NCBI RefSeq assembly: GCF_000513195.1
Contig: NZ_CBVI010000125.1
Location: 1-51,474 of the forward strand
Direction: 5' to 3'
DNA length: 51,474 bases
From: Bacteroides timonensis
GTDB lineage: Bacteria > Bacteroidota > Bacteroidia > Bacteroidales > Bacteroidaceae
The translations under genes were made by a program, and so were the position numbers. Under the pieces are notes generated by a model. That model worked only from the letters and a program-made list of their open reading frames with translations, had not been told where the DNA came from and made no database searches. Positions 28,102-35,054 of the stretch are shown here, in pieces. Each line of letters opens with the position of its first letter. Positions within the stretch are counted from its first letter, which is position 1.

Positions 28102-28863
28102 ATGGAAAAAAGAGAAATTGATCTTACTGTATCCTGCTATGGAAAAGTAAAGGATGTGGAGTATGATGTTGTTATACTTCCCTGGGGAGCTACGGAACCC
28201 CATAATCTGCATCTTCCGTATCTTACTGATTGTATTCTGCCCCATGATATAGCCGTAGATGCCGCTGCTTTGGCACTGGAGCATTCAGGTGTGCGCTGTA
28301 TGGTGATGCCTCCCGTACCTTTTGGTGCTCATAATCCCGGACAGCGTGAACTTCCTTTCTGCATACACACCCGCTACTCTACCCAGCAGGCCATTCTGGA
28401 AGATATTGTAGCTTCCCTGTATGCTCAGGGGATGCGTAAATTGATTATTATCAGCGGGCATGGAGGCAATAACTTCAAAGGCATGATACGTGACCTTGCT
28501 TTTGTCTATCCGGATTTCCTGATTATAGCCACTGACTGGTTCAGTATTGTTTCTCCCAAAGGCTACTTTGAAGCTGAAATAGACGATCATGCCGGTGAAT
28601 CGGAAACTTCTGTGATGATGTATTACCATCCGGAATTAGTGAATCTGGATGAAGCAGGCGATGGAGAATCCAAGCCGTTTGCCATTCCTTCGCTGAATGA
28701 GAAGGTGGGCTGGGCACCTCGTCATTGGGATAAAGCTACGATAGATAGTGGGGTAGGGAATCCCAGGAAAGCTTCAGCAGAAAAAGGAGCACATTATGTA
28801 AAACCAGTAATAGAAAAGCTCGCCCAACTCTTTACGGAAGTTGGGCAAGGTGAGCTCTACTAA
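28102..28863 (+). CDS. Creatininase-family amidohydrolase
   Basis: A 253-aa cytoplasmic metal-dependent hydrolase. The creatininase-fold motifs are present: GATEPHNLHLPYLTD (Glu, His and Asp metal ligands), ISGHGGNNFKG and DDHAGESETSVMMY. Family members hydrolyse creatinine, guanidino or formamide-type amides, including steps in coenzyme or nucleoside metabolism, so the substrate is open. A stem GCCCAACT/AGTTGGGC (28822-28829 and 28839-28846) inside the 3' end of the gene may help termination, because the convergent next gene ends only 14 bases further. Confidence 0.87.
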   Translation: MEKREIDLTVSCYGKVKDVEYDVVILPWGATEPHNLHLPYLTDCILPHDIAVDAAALALEHSGVRCMVMPPVPFGAHNPGQRELPFCIHTRYSTQQAILEDIVASLYAQGMRKLIIISGHGGNNFKGMIRDLAFVYPDFLIIATDWFSIVSPKGYFEAEIDDHAGESETSVMMYYHPELVNLDEAGDGESKPFAIPSLNEKVGWAPRHWDKATIDSGVGNPRKASAEKGAHYVKPVIEKLAQLFTEVGQGELY

Positions 28864-28877
28864 GCAAAGTGAAAAGC

Positions 28878-29282
28878 TTACTTATCTACTGACATTAGCC
28901 ATTTGCCATCTCTTTTTACCATTGATTGCGTACCATCCTGCGTTTCTCCGTTTCCGTAGGTTTGCTTAATCTTTACTGTTGCGGTGTTTCCATCTTCCGA
29001 TATTTCTTCTGATATGACCTCTATACTCTTCAGTCCGTCCTTTTTTTCATACTCTTTGGAAACTTTCTCTTTCAGCATGGACACAAGCCCGTCCTTTTGC
29101 TCTTTCATTTTCTCCGCACCTACGCTCTCATCGAATGCAAGTCCGTCTACAAACTTTTCATAGTCACCTTTGATGAGATAATTACCATACTTTTTCATAG
29201 CATCTCCCGGGCCACTTGAAGAGCAAGCTGTCATTAAAAACATAGTCATAACCATCAGACTAAAATAAAATACCTTTTTCAT
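28878..29282 (-). CDS. DUF4878-like lipoprotein
   Basis: A 134-aa lipoprotein with a lipobox ending in MTACSSS (lipidated Cys at about residue 20). The remaining domain is an NTF2-like fold of the DUF4878 type: GDAMKKYGNYLIKGDYEKFV, then beta strands ending in MVKRDGKWLMSVDK. Such proteins are small envelope proteins of unknown role in Bacteroidota. The start is 31 bases after the stop of the upstream lipoprotein gene, so they likely share a transcript. Confidence 0.85.
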   Translation of the reverse strand: MKKVFYFSLMVMTMFLMTACSSSGPGDAMKKYGNYLIKGDYEKFVDGLAFDESVGAEKMKEQKDGLVSMLKEKVSKEYEKKDGLKSIEVISEEISEDGNTATVKIKQTYGNGETQDGTQSMVKRDGKWLMSVDK

Positions 29283-29313
29283 ACGCTTTTTTTTTAAAGT
29301 GATTAATGTGTAT

Positions 29314-29946
29314 TTAAAAATAGTATATCAAACAGAGACGCTTGCTCTGCGCAATATCGTTGGGCAGGAGATAATCTCCTCTGAATCCGGGAATATTTAC
29401 GTGGCTGACACGCCCTTCAGGTAAATCTATTCCCTCTTTTCTGTATACAAAGTCTATCAACTCCGTGCAATACATCTTGGTGGTGTCTGCCAAATCATAA
29501 TCATGATCGAATAACACATGGCTCTCATAAAGATGTTCCGCGTGAGTTGCTGCCCGGTATCTGGCTACCGAATCCCCTGATACACGCATGATAGCTCCGT
29601 TAACAGCTTTTCTTTTCTCAAAGAACACTTCTACGGTTTCCATTTTTACACGGTCAGGGTCGTCCTTAAAATCCGGTTCACCAGGTACGGCATGTATCAC
29701 ATACCATTGTCCGGCTTTCTTTTTCAGGATGCCGGTATGCGAATAAGTACCTTCCCGGTCTGCAGCCAACACTACTCTACTGGTAATCCCTGTTCCTCTT
29801 CTGAAAGCGATATCTCCATCCCGGAATAGTTCTTGTGGTAGCTCTACCGGAGGTGTCTCTTTATCTGAACTTCCCTGGCATCCGACTAGTACAAGGGTAA
29901 GAAACAATATTGTTTTCAGTAGTGATACGTGTGTCTTCATTTCCAT
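29314..29946 (-). CDS. YiiX/YaeF-like permuted papain-fold lipoprotein
   Basis: A 210-aa (208 from the second Met) lipoprotein with lipobox LVLVGCQG. The domain resembles the permuted NlpC/P60-like YiiX/YaeF (C92) group: GDIAFRRG, the catalytic-type His in YSHTGIL and the catalytic-type Cys in MYCTELIDFVY, with the His before the Cys as expected for the permuted fold. It probably cleaves an amide or ester bond in the periplasm, possibly in peptidoglycan or lipids. A TATATTTG -7-like element lies at 29952-29959 on this strand, very close to the start, which would favour the Met at 29940. Confidence 0.83.
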   Translation of the reverse strand: MEMKTHVSLLKTILFLTLVLVGCQGSSDKETPPVELPQELFRDGDIAFRRGTGITSRVVLAADREGTYSHTGILKKKAGQWYVIHAVPGEPDFKDDPDRVKMETVEVFFEKRKAVNGAIMRVSGDSVARYRAATHAEHLYESHVLFDHDYDLADTTKMYCTELIDFVYRKEGIDLPEGRVSHVNIPGFRGDYLLPNDIAQSKRLCLIYYF

Positions 29947-30012
29947 CCGTACAAATATATAAATTAATTTGCATCATTACATGTTTTTTAAATGATTTTT
30001 GTAGTGTAAACG

Positions 30013-30054
30013 AAAAAAGAGGCAACAACCTTACTCAGTTGTTACCTCTTTTTT
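30013..30054 (-). terminator. Intrinsic terminator ending the candidate sRNA
   Basis: The arms 30013-30029 and 30038-30054 pair over 17 bases with one mismatch around an 8-nt loop; read on the minus strand the hairpin GAGGTAACAAC/GTTGTTGCCTC is followed by TTTTTT. It lies about 60 bases after the predicted start site near 30116 and before the lipoprotein gene. Confidence 0.85.
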
Positions 30055-30116
30055 AATTTATACCCTAAAAACTAATCTCTTTTACCTATAAAAACTAATT
30101 CTATTTCTTTTCTGAT
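30013..30116 (-). ncRNA. Candidate FNR-box-controlled small RNA (~104 nt)
   Basis: A promoter with a TACCTTTG -7 element (30128 down to 30121) and an FNR-type box at -41.5 directs transcription leftward into a strong terminator only about 100 nt downstream, with no ORF between. The RNA would hold two near-identical single-stranded words, ATTAGTTTTTATAGGTA and ATTAGTTTTTAGGGTA, before the terminator stem; repeated unpaired words are typical of target-binding regions. Alternatively it is a leader that attenuates the lipoprotein gene at 29946. The arrangement resembles E. coli FnrS, but sequence homology is not claimed. Confidence 0.6.
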
Positions 30117-30120
30117 GGCG

Positions 30121-30165
30121 CAAAGGTAGAGAGTTTCAGGGAAAAATGATTTGATATAAATCAAA
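30121..30165 (-). promoter_or_regulatory. Promoter with FNR-type box for the candidate sRNA
   Basis: The palindrome TTTGAT-ATAA-ATCAAA (30150-30165) contains TTGAT-N4-ATCAA, centred at 30157.5. The -7 element TACCTTTG ends at 30121, 36.5 bases from the box centre, putting the box near -41.5, the class II activator position. There is no TTTG at -33, which fits activator dependence. Confidence 0.7.
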
Positions 30166-30175
30166 AACTATGAGT

Positions 30176-30439
30176 TTATGTGATTTGATCTAGCAATTTT
30201 TTCCATCTCCTGAAGACGACTTCCGAACTATACTCTCTGTTTACTTTTTCATAAGCCCTTCTTCCCAGGGTATTGTGGCGGCGTCCTTGTTTCAGCAGGT
30301 TTTCTTCATATTGCTTGATTATCTCAGGGGTGACTGCGCGAAAGGTCAGTTTGATGTTCTCTGTGAAGCGAAGGAAACTGTTGACGGCGCATATTGTATA
30401 TGCCGGCAGTGCTGTATCGACCGGATTTCCGGATGTTTT
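30176..30439 (-). pseudogene. Remnant of the C-terminus of a glycosyltransferase-like protein
   Basis: An open stretch of 87 codons without a start codon runs from an in-frame TAG (30440-30442) to a TAA at 30176-30178. Its end reads NTLGRRAYEKVNREYSSEVV then FRRWKKLLDQIT, typical of the C-terminal helix of GT4 glycosyltransferases. A neighbouring frame carries TKSLVENIRKSG just upstream, suggesting a further frame break near 30430. The remnant stops at the inverted repeat at 30477, so the 5' part was lost. The function call rests on the C-terminal pattern only. Confidence 0.55.
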
Positions 30440-30476
30440 CTACCAAAGATTTGGTGTATGTATATATAGTTGTCAT

Positions 30477-30592
30477 ATTACTGAATATTTATATTAAACT
30501 TTGTGTGGTAAACACAACGAACCCCGAAAAGATTTTTGCTTTTAACAAATGTTTTTTTGGGGAAAGAGTAAACTTTTAGTATATTCAGTAAT
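30477..30592. repeat. 116-bp AT-rich element bounded by 12-bp inverted repeats
   Basis: ATTACTGAATAT (30477-30488) is perfectly complementary to ATATTCAGTAAT (30581-30592), and further outside GTCAT is shared with a two-base gap. The inside has secondary pairing (CCCCGAAAA with TTTTTTGGGG; GTGTGGTAAACAC). It separates the truncated glycosyltransferase remnant from the regulator gene. It resembles a small non-autonomous element, but no target duplication is evident. Confidence 0.45.
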
Positions 30593-30616
30593 GACCCGCC
30601 GGGCAGACAGGAGCGG

Positions 30617-31201
30617 TTACAGTATGCCCGCACGTACGCGGCTCAGAGTTTCGGGCGTCATCAGTAAATAAGACGCGATATGCGACAATGGTGCCCGTTT
30701 GATGACTTCCGGATGGGTATGCATCAGCATGTTGTAGCGTTCGCGTGCTGTTTCAAACCGCCAGGAGTCGGCCTTTACTTGGGACACTATGAGTGAATAC
30801 TCCAGTATCTTGCGGTAGAACATATTGATTTCCCAGGAGATTTCGGTCAATCTCATGAATTTGTCGTAGGGGAGAAGGTAAACGGTGCAAGGTTCCAGCG
30901 CTTCTGCCATCAGGCGGGTAGGCTCTTGTTTCAGGGTGCTCTCTATGCAGATAAGAATGCATCCCTCGTAGGAAAAGTGTTCGGTGACATCCTTGCCGTT
31001 TTTATAATAGAATTGGCGCATCAAGCCCTTGCCTACAAAGACCATGTGGTGGCATACTTGTCCTTCTTTAAACAGGAGCTCACCCTTTTCCAGCTCTTTG
31101 CGGATCAGAATATCTTCTATCAGTTTTCTACCTTCAGGTGCCATGCCCGGATAACGGGAGTTCACAGTGGCATCAACTGTTTCTTTTAATAATGTATCCA
31201 T
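30617..31201 (-). CDS. Crp/Fnr-family transcriptional regulator
   Basis: A 194-aa regulator from the ATG at 31201; an open frame to 31294 extends across the promoter and is rejected. Residues about 20-120 form the cyclic-nucleotide-binding-type beta roll (ELEKGELLFKEGQVCHHMVFVGKGLMRQFYY). The C-terminal helix-turn-helix has LSHIASYLLMTPETLSRVRAG; the recognition helix ETLSR places Glu, Ser and Arg as in FNR (ETISR), predicting TTGAT-type sites. No N-terminal Cys cluster for a 4Fe-4S centre is present, so oxygen sensing by iron-sulfur is unlikely. FNR-type palindromes occur at its own promoter, the MATE gene and a candidate sRNA. Confidence 0.9.
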   Translation of the reverse strand: MDTLLKETVDATVNSRYPGMAPEGRKLIEDILIRKELEKGELLFKEGQVCHHMVFVGKGLMRQFYYKNGKDVTEHFSYEGCILICIESTLKQEPTRLMAEALEPCTVYLLPYDKFMRLTEISWEINMFYRKILEYSLIVSQVKADSWRFETARERYNMLMHTHPEVIKRAPLSHIASYLLMTPETLSRVRAGIL

Positions 31202-31236
31202 AATTGTTCGCTGGCATTTGTAACCGTTTCCGGGGA

Positions 31237-31269
31237 CAAAGGTAAGAAAGATTTGATTTATATCAAATC
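31237..31269 (-). promoter_or_regulatory. Regulator promoter overlapped by an FNR-type palindrome
   Basis: On the minus strand TTTG (31267-31264), 19 bases and TACCTTTG (31244-31237) form a consensus promoter. The palindrome GATTTGAT-TTAT-ATCAAATC (31250-31269) covers the -33 element, centred near -27. This placement suggests autorepression by steric blocking. Confidence 0.78.
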
Positions 31270-31290
31270 TTATTAAGTGATTAGTGATAA

Positions 31291-32631
31291 TCACTTAACA
31301 AACCCTTTCGTCGTCCACTTCATGCTATACCAGCGTCGTACGAAAATGGCTCCTCGGATATTCTCGTCCAGCAGGAACGCAACCCACATGCCGCAGATAC
31401 CCCATTCCAGAGGGATGCCAAAGATATATCCCAAGCCGACGGCAACGCTCCACTGAACCACCAGACCGACATAGAAGGGGTAGGTGACATCTCCGGCGGC
31501 ACGCAAGGCGTTGGTTGCGAAGATGTTGATGGGACGTCCGATTTCAAGAATGACGTCAATGATGAGGATGGTGGTTCCGAGCCGGATGATTTCCTCATTG
31601 GTAGTAAGCCAATGGAAGATCGTGTTTCCGAATATAGCAAGGATGGTGGAGAGTATAACGGTGATCATGACGGATTTCTTCATAACATATTTACCCATGA
31701 GGAAAGCGGCACGAGGTTTCTTTTCTCCGATAAGGTGTCCGATGCAAATGGCACCGCCCTGCGCTATGGAGATGCTGAACAGATAGGCAAACATGATGAT
31801 ATTGACACAATAGGTGCGTGTGGCAAGAGCTTCGACTCCCAGCATATTGATGAAGAAGGTAATCACTACTTGCGAAGAACTGTAAGAAAGTTGTTCGCCG
31901 GCGGAGGGAAGGCCGATTTTCATCAGATTCTTCAGTTCTATCCACGGGAACGGTCGGAAATAGGCAAGAGGGAAGCGGTGGATGTGTTTACGGAACAAGA
32001 TAATGAATAAGATGACCATGGATACACCCCGGCTGAAAGCAGTAGAGATGGCAGCTCCTTCTACGCCGAGTTCAGGAAAACCAAATCGACCGAAGATGAG
32101 TGAGTAGTTACCTATTATATTTAGGATATTGACAACGACGGTTACCAGCATCGGATAAACAGCTTTGTTGGCACTGCGCAGTGAGGCGGAAAGGGTGAGG
32201 AAAATGGCTTGGAAGAAGGCGAAGGTGCCTACAATACGCATATAGTCCATGCCGTCAGTCATCAGTTCGGAAGTCAGTCCCATCAGGCGGAGAATGGGGC
32301 CGGCAAGAGAGAAGAGGAAGAGGCTGACGGAGACACCTATTATAATATTCACTATCAGGGAGACACCTACTACTTGTACTACTTTCTTTTGCAATCGGGC
32401 ACCGAGGTATTGTGAACAGAGAACAGAAGTACCCAGGTTGATGACCTCGAATACAAGAAAGGTGAGCATGATAATCTGGTTGACCACTCCAACAGCGGCA
32501 ACACTACTATCTGAGTGACGGCTCAGCATAATAGTATCTACGGCACCCAGCATCATGATGAGCAGGGTTTCTATAAAGATGGGAGCGGCAAGCTTGGCAA
32601 GCCGCTTTTTTAAGCTTTCCTGATGTATCAT
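31291..32631 (-). CDS. MATE-family efflux transporter
   Basis: A 446-aa inner-membrane exporter with about 12 helices; the ATG at 32631 (MIHQESLKKRLAKLAAPIF) is chosen because the longer frame to 32670 overlaps the -7 element. Typical MATE sequences are VDTIMLSRHSDSSVAAVGV in the first half and LPSAGEQLSYSSSQVVITFF in the second. It likely exports cationic drugs or metabolites in exchange for Na+ or H+. It lies 90 bases upstream of the Crp/Fnr-type gene in the same direction and has an FNR-type box at its promoter, so it is a probable target of that regulator. Confidence 0.92.
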   Translation of the reverse strand: MIHQESLKKRLAKLAAPIFIETLLIMMLGAVDTIMLSRHSDSSVAAVGVVNQIIMLTFLVFEVINLGTSVLCSQYLGARLQKKVVQVVGVSLIVNIIIGVSVSLFLFSLAGPILRLMGLTSELMTDGMDYMRIVGTFAFFQAIFLTLSASLRSANKAVYPMLVTVVVNILNIIGNYSLIFGRFGFPELGVEGAAISTAFSRGVSMVILFIILFRKHIHRFPLAYFRPFPWIELKNLMKIGLPSAGEQLSYSSSQVVITFFINMLGVEALATRTYCVNIIMFAYLFSISIAQGGAICIGHLIGEKKPRAAFLMGKYVMKKSVMITVILSTILAIFGNTIFHWLTTNEEIIRLGTTILIIDVILEIGRPINIFATNALRAAGDVTYPFYVGLVVQWSVAVGLGYIFGIPLEWGICGMWVAFLLDENIRGAIFVRRWYSMKWTTKGFVK

Positions 32632-32667
32632 TTCGTATGTGTTTGGAACCTGGTGATGAAAATCGCG

Positions 32668-32712
32668 CAAAGGTACGGAAAGGGAGAAAAGAGGGAATTG
32701 ATATGAATCAAA
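32668..32712 (-). promoter_or_regulatory. MATE promoter with FNR-type box at -41.5
   Basis: TACCTTTG (32675-32668 on the minus strand) is preceded by TTGAT-N4-ATCAA (32698-32711). The box centre at 32704.5 is 36.5 bases from the end of the -7 element, exactly the distance seen at the candidate sRNA promoter. No TTTG is found at -33. Confidence 0.72.
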
Positions 32713-32834
32713 TAAATGTGGTAAAATGATAGGGTGATAAAGTGATAGGGTAATTTTTTCTCCCCATTAACTTTTGACTTTTAGCCTCTTACATCTTTTT
32801 GTAGAAAAAGTCAGAAAAAAATATGATGGAAAGA

Positions 32835-32866
32835 TTTGCATAGTCCAAAAGTTTCCCATACATTTG
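32835..32866 (+). promoter_or_regulatory. tRNA operon promoter
   Basis: TTTG at 32835-32838, 20 bases, then TACATTTG at 32859-32866, 30 bases before the first tRNA. Confidence 0.85.
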
Positions 32867-32896
32867 CACCGCATTTGAGAAACAATGCAGGTTTAA

Positions 32897-32983
32897 GGAA
32901 GTGTGGGTGAGTGGCTGAAACCACCAGTTTGCTAAACTGACGTACGGGTAACTGTACCGGGGGTTCGAATCCCCCCGCTTCCG
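32897..32983 (+). tRNA. tRNA-Ser (GCT)
   Basis: An 87-nt cloverleaf with acceptor GGAAGTG/CGCTTCC, anticodon loop TTGCTAA (anticodon GCT), a long variable arm as in class II tRNAs, and T-loop GTTCGAATC. CCA is not encoded. Confidence 0.95.
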
Positions 32984-32992
32984 CAAACAGCC

Positions 32993-33064
32993 GGTGGATT
33001 CGTCTAACGGTTAGGACACATGCCTCTCACGCATGTAATACGAGTTCGATTCTCGTATCCACTA
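32993..33064 (+). tRNA. tRNA-Glu (CTC)
   Basis: A 72-nt cloverleaf: acceptor GGTGGAT/ATCCACT, D-arm GTC-GAC, anticodon stem CATGC/GCATG with loop CTCTCAC (anticodon CTC), T-arm ACGAG-TTCGATT-CTCGT. It starts 9 bases after tRNA-Ser. Confidence 0.93.
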
Positions 33065-33082
33065 CGGTAAAAAAAACATAAT

Positions 33083-33155
33083 GCACTCTTAGCTCAGCTG
33101 GTAGAGCAATTGACTCTTAATCAATGGGTCCAGGGTTCGAGTCCCTGAGGGTGTA
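33083..33155 (+). tRNA. tRNA-Lys (CTT)
   Basis: A 73-nt cloverleaf: acceptor GCACTCT/AGGGTGT with wobble pairs, D-arm GCTC-GAGC, anticodon stem ATTGA/TCAAT with loop CTCTTAA (anticodon CTT), T-arm CAGGG-TTCGAGT-CCCTG. Confidence 0.93.
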
Positions 33156-33166
33156 CAAGGTATAAG

Positions 33167-33198
33167 GCGGTTATCAAATAATGATGACCGCTTTTTTT
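33167..33198 (+). terminator. tRNA operon terminator
   Basis: GCGGTTATCA (33167-33176) pairs with TGATGACCGC (33182-33191) with one mismatch, followed by seven T residues. Confidence 0.88.
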
Positions 33199-33232
33199 AT
33201 GCAATTAATTCTCATTCTCCGGGAATACTTCC

Positions 33233-33240
33233 TATCTTTG
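33233..33240 (+). promoter_or_regulatory. -7 element TATCTTTG for the AspT-type transporter
   Basis: TATCTTTG lies 31 bases before the TTG start at 33272. No TTTG is seen at -33. Confidence 0.6.
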
Positions 33241-33271
33241 CACTCCGAAATCAATTAAAAGCGTAAACACA

Positions 33272-34936
33272 TTGGATTGGTTATACAGTTTATTCATTGA
33301 ACATTCCGCTCTACAGGCGGTTGTGGTACTCTCGTTGATCTCCGCTATCGGCTTGGGACTGGGAAAAATACACATCTGCGGCATATCGTTAGGCGTGACG
33401 TTTGTATTTTTTGCAGGTATCATTGCCGGACATTTCGGGTTGTCTATCGACCCGCAAATGCTGAACTATGCGGAGAGTTTCGGGTTGGTAATCTTTGTGT
33501 ATGCGTTGGGCCTACAGGTCGGCCCCGGTTTCTTCAGTTCGTTCCGTACGGGCGGCGTACAACTGAATATGCTGGCTGTGGGGGTGGTGCTGATTGGCAC
33601 GGTGATGACACTCTTAGGAAGTTACGGACTGGGAATATCGCTGCCGGATATGGTGGGAATTCTTTGTGGTGCTACTACTAACACACCTGCGCTGGGTGCT
33701 GCACAGCAAACTCTGAAACAGATGGGTATTGAAGCGAATACGCCGGCTTTGGGGTGTGCGGTGGCATATCCATTGGGCGTAGTGGGAGTAATTCTTGGCA
33801 TTCTGATGATACGCAAGGCACTGGCTCGTAAGGAAGATCTGGAGGTCAAAGAGAAGGATGATGTGAACAAACCGTATATCGTTGCATTCCAGGTGCATAA
33901 TCCGGCGATCTTTAATATGAGTGTGAAGGATATAGCTCAATTGAGTTATCCTAAATTCGTAATATCCCGTTTGTGGCGGGATGGGAATGTGAGTATTCCC
34001 ACTTCTGAGAAAGTGATAAAAGAAGGCGACCGCCTGCTGGTCATCACTTCGGAAAAGAATGTGCCTGCACTAACCGTACTGTTTGGTGAGCAGGAAAATA
34101 CGGACTGGAACAAGGAAGACATTGATTGGAATGCCATCGACAGCCAGCTGATTTCACAGCGCATTGTGGTGACACGTCCGGAACTGAACGGAAAGAAATT
34201 GGGTTCGCTTCATCTGCGCAATCATTATGGAATCAATATCAGTCGTGTATATCGTAGCGGAGTATTGCTGCTGGCTACGGCAGAGCTTACCTTGCAATTG
34301 GGCGACCGGTTGACGGTAGTAGGTGAGGCCGCTGCTATACAGAATGTGGAAAGAGTACTGGGAAATGCAGTGAAGAGCCTGAAAGAACCTAATCTCGTGG
34401 CTGTATTTGTTGGCATCATCCTGGGACTTGCCCTGGGTGCTATCCCTATTGCTATTCCGGGTGTAAGCACTCCGGTGAAGCTGGGATTGGCAGGCGGACC
34501 GATTATCGTAGGTATCCTTATCGGTACTTTCGGCCCCAGAATGCACATGGTTACGTATACCACACGCAGTGCGAACCTGATGCTTCGTGCACTGGGCTTG
34601 TCGCTTTATCTGGCTTGTCTGGGCCTGGACGCGGGTGCTCATTTCTTCGATACAGTCTTTCGCCCCGAAGGATTGCTGTGGATAGCTGTGGGCTGTGCGT
34701 TGACGGTAGTTCCTGTATTGATTATGGGAGTTATTGCTTTTCGTTGGATGAAGGTGGACTTCGGTTCGGTAGCCGGTATGTTGTGTGGAAGTATGGCGAA
34801 TCCGATGGCATTGAATTATGTGAATGATACCATTCCCGGTGATAATCCTTCAGTTTCTTATGCTACGGTTTATCCTTTGTGCATGTTCCTGCGTGTGATT
34901 ATTGCCCAGGTGCTGTTGATGTTCTTTTTAAGTTGA
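33272..34936 (+). CDS. AspT/YidE/YbjL-type membrane transporter
   Basis: A 554-aa inner-membrane protein with a TTG start (MDWLYSLFIEH), matching the usual N-terminus of the family. Two membrane domains with the duplication signature (GLGLGKIHICGISLG and LGLALGAIPIAIPG; GxxTNTPALGAAQQTL and GSMANPMALNY) flank two TrkA-C-type cytoplasmic domains (about 200-360: FVISRLWRDG, GDRLLVITSE). Relatives exchange aspartate with alanine or succinate-type substrates; the substrate here is unknown. Confidence 0.9.
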   Translation: MDWLYSLFIEHSALQAVVVLSLISAIGLGLGKIHICGISLGVTFVFFAGIIAGHFGLSIDPQMLNYAESFGLVIFVYALGLQVGPGFFSSFRTGGVQLNMLAVGVVLIGTVMTLLGSYGLGISLPDMVGILCGATTNTPALGAAQQTLKQMGIEANTPALGCAVAYPLGVVGVILGILMIRKALARKEDLEVKEKDDVNKPYIVAFQVHNPAIFNMSVKDIAQLSYPKFVISRLWRDGNVSIPTSEKVIKEGDRLLVITSEKNVPALTVLFGEQENTDWNKEDIDWNAIDSQLISQRIVVTRPELNGKKLGSLHLRNHYGINISRVYRSGVLLLATAELTLQLGDRLTVVGEAAAIQNVERVLGNAVKSLKEPNLVAVFVGIILGLALGAIPIAIPGVSTPVKLGLAGGPIIVGILIGTFGPRMHMVTYTTRSANLMLRALGLSLYLACLGLDAGAHFFDTVFRPEGLLWIAVGCALTVVPVLIMGVIAFRWMKVDFGSVAGMLCGSMANPMALNYVNDTIPGDNPSVSYATVYPLCMFLRVIIAQVLLMFFLS

Positions 34937-34960
34937 GAATTTAGAGTTGAGAGTTGGGAA

Positions 34961-35002
34961 CGTAGAGTTGAGGTTTAGAAACGTAGAGTTGAGGTTTGGA
35001 AT
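34961..35002 (+). repeat. Two tandem copies of a 21-bp unit
   Basis: CGTAGAGTTGAGGTTT followed by A/G-GAA occurs at 34961-34981 and 34982-35002; a degenerate further copy (TTAGAGTTGAGAGTTGG) precedes it. It lies in the 118-bp gap between the transporter and fbp. No function is evident. Confidence 0.6.
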
Positions 35003-35054
35003 GAAGACACAAGCCCATATATAATTTGTAAATTGTAATTTGTAATTAGATATC

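Noticed and set aside
30273..30579. Plus-strand small open frames
   Set aside because: They are antisense to the glycosyltransferase remnant and run into the inverted-repeat element; no coding evidence.
31202..31294. N-terminal extension of the Crp/Fnr-type regulator
   Set aside because: It spans the consensus promoter and palindrome, and the family normally starts near the chosen Met.
32632..32670. N-terminal extension of the MATE transporter
   Set aside because: It would begin within the -7 element; the Met at 32631 fits the usual start of the family.
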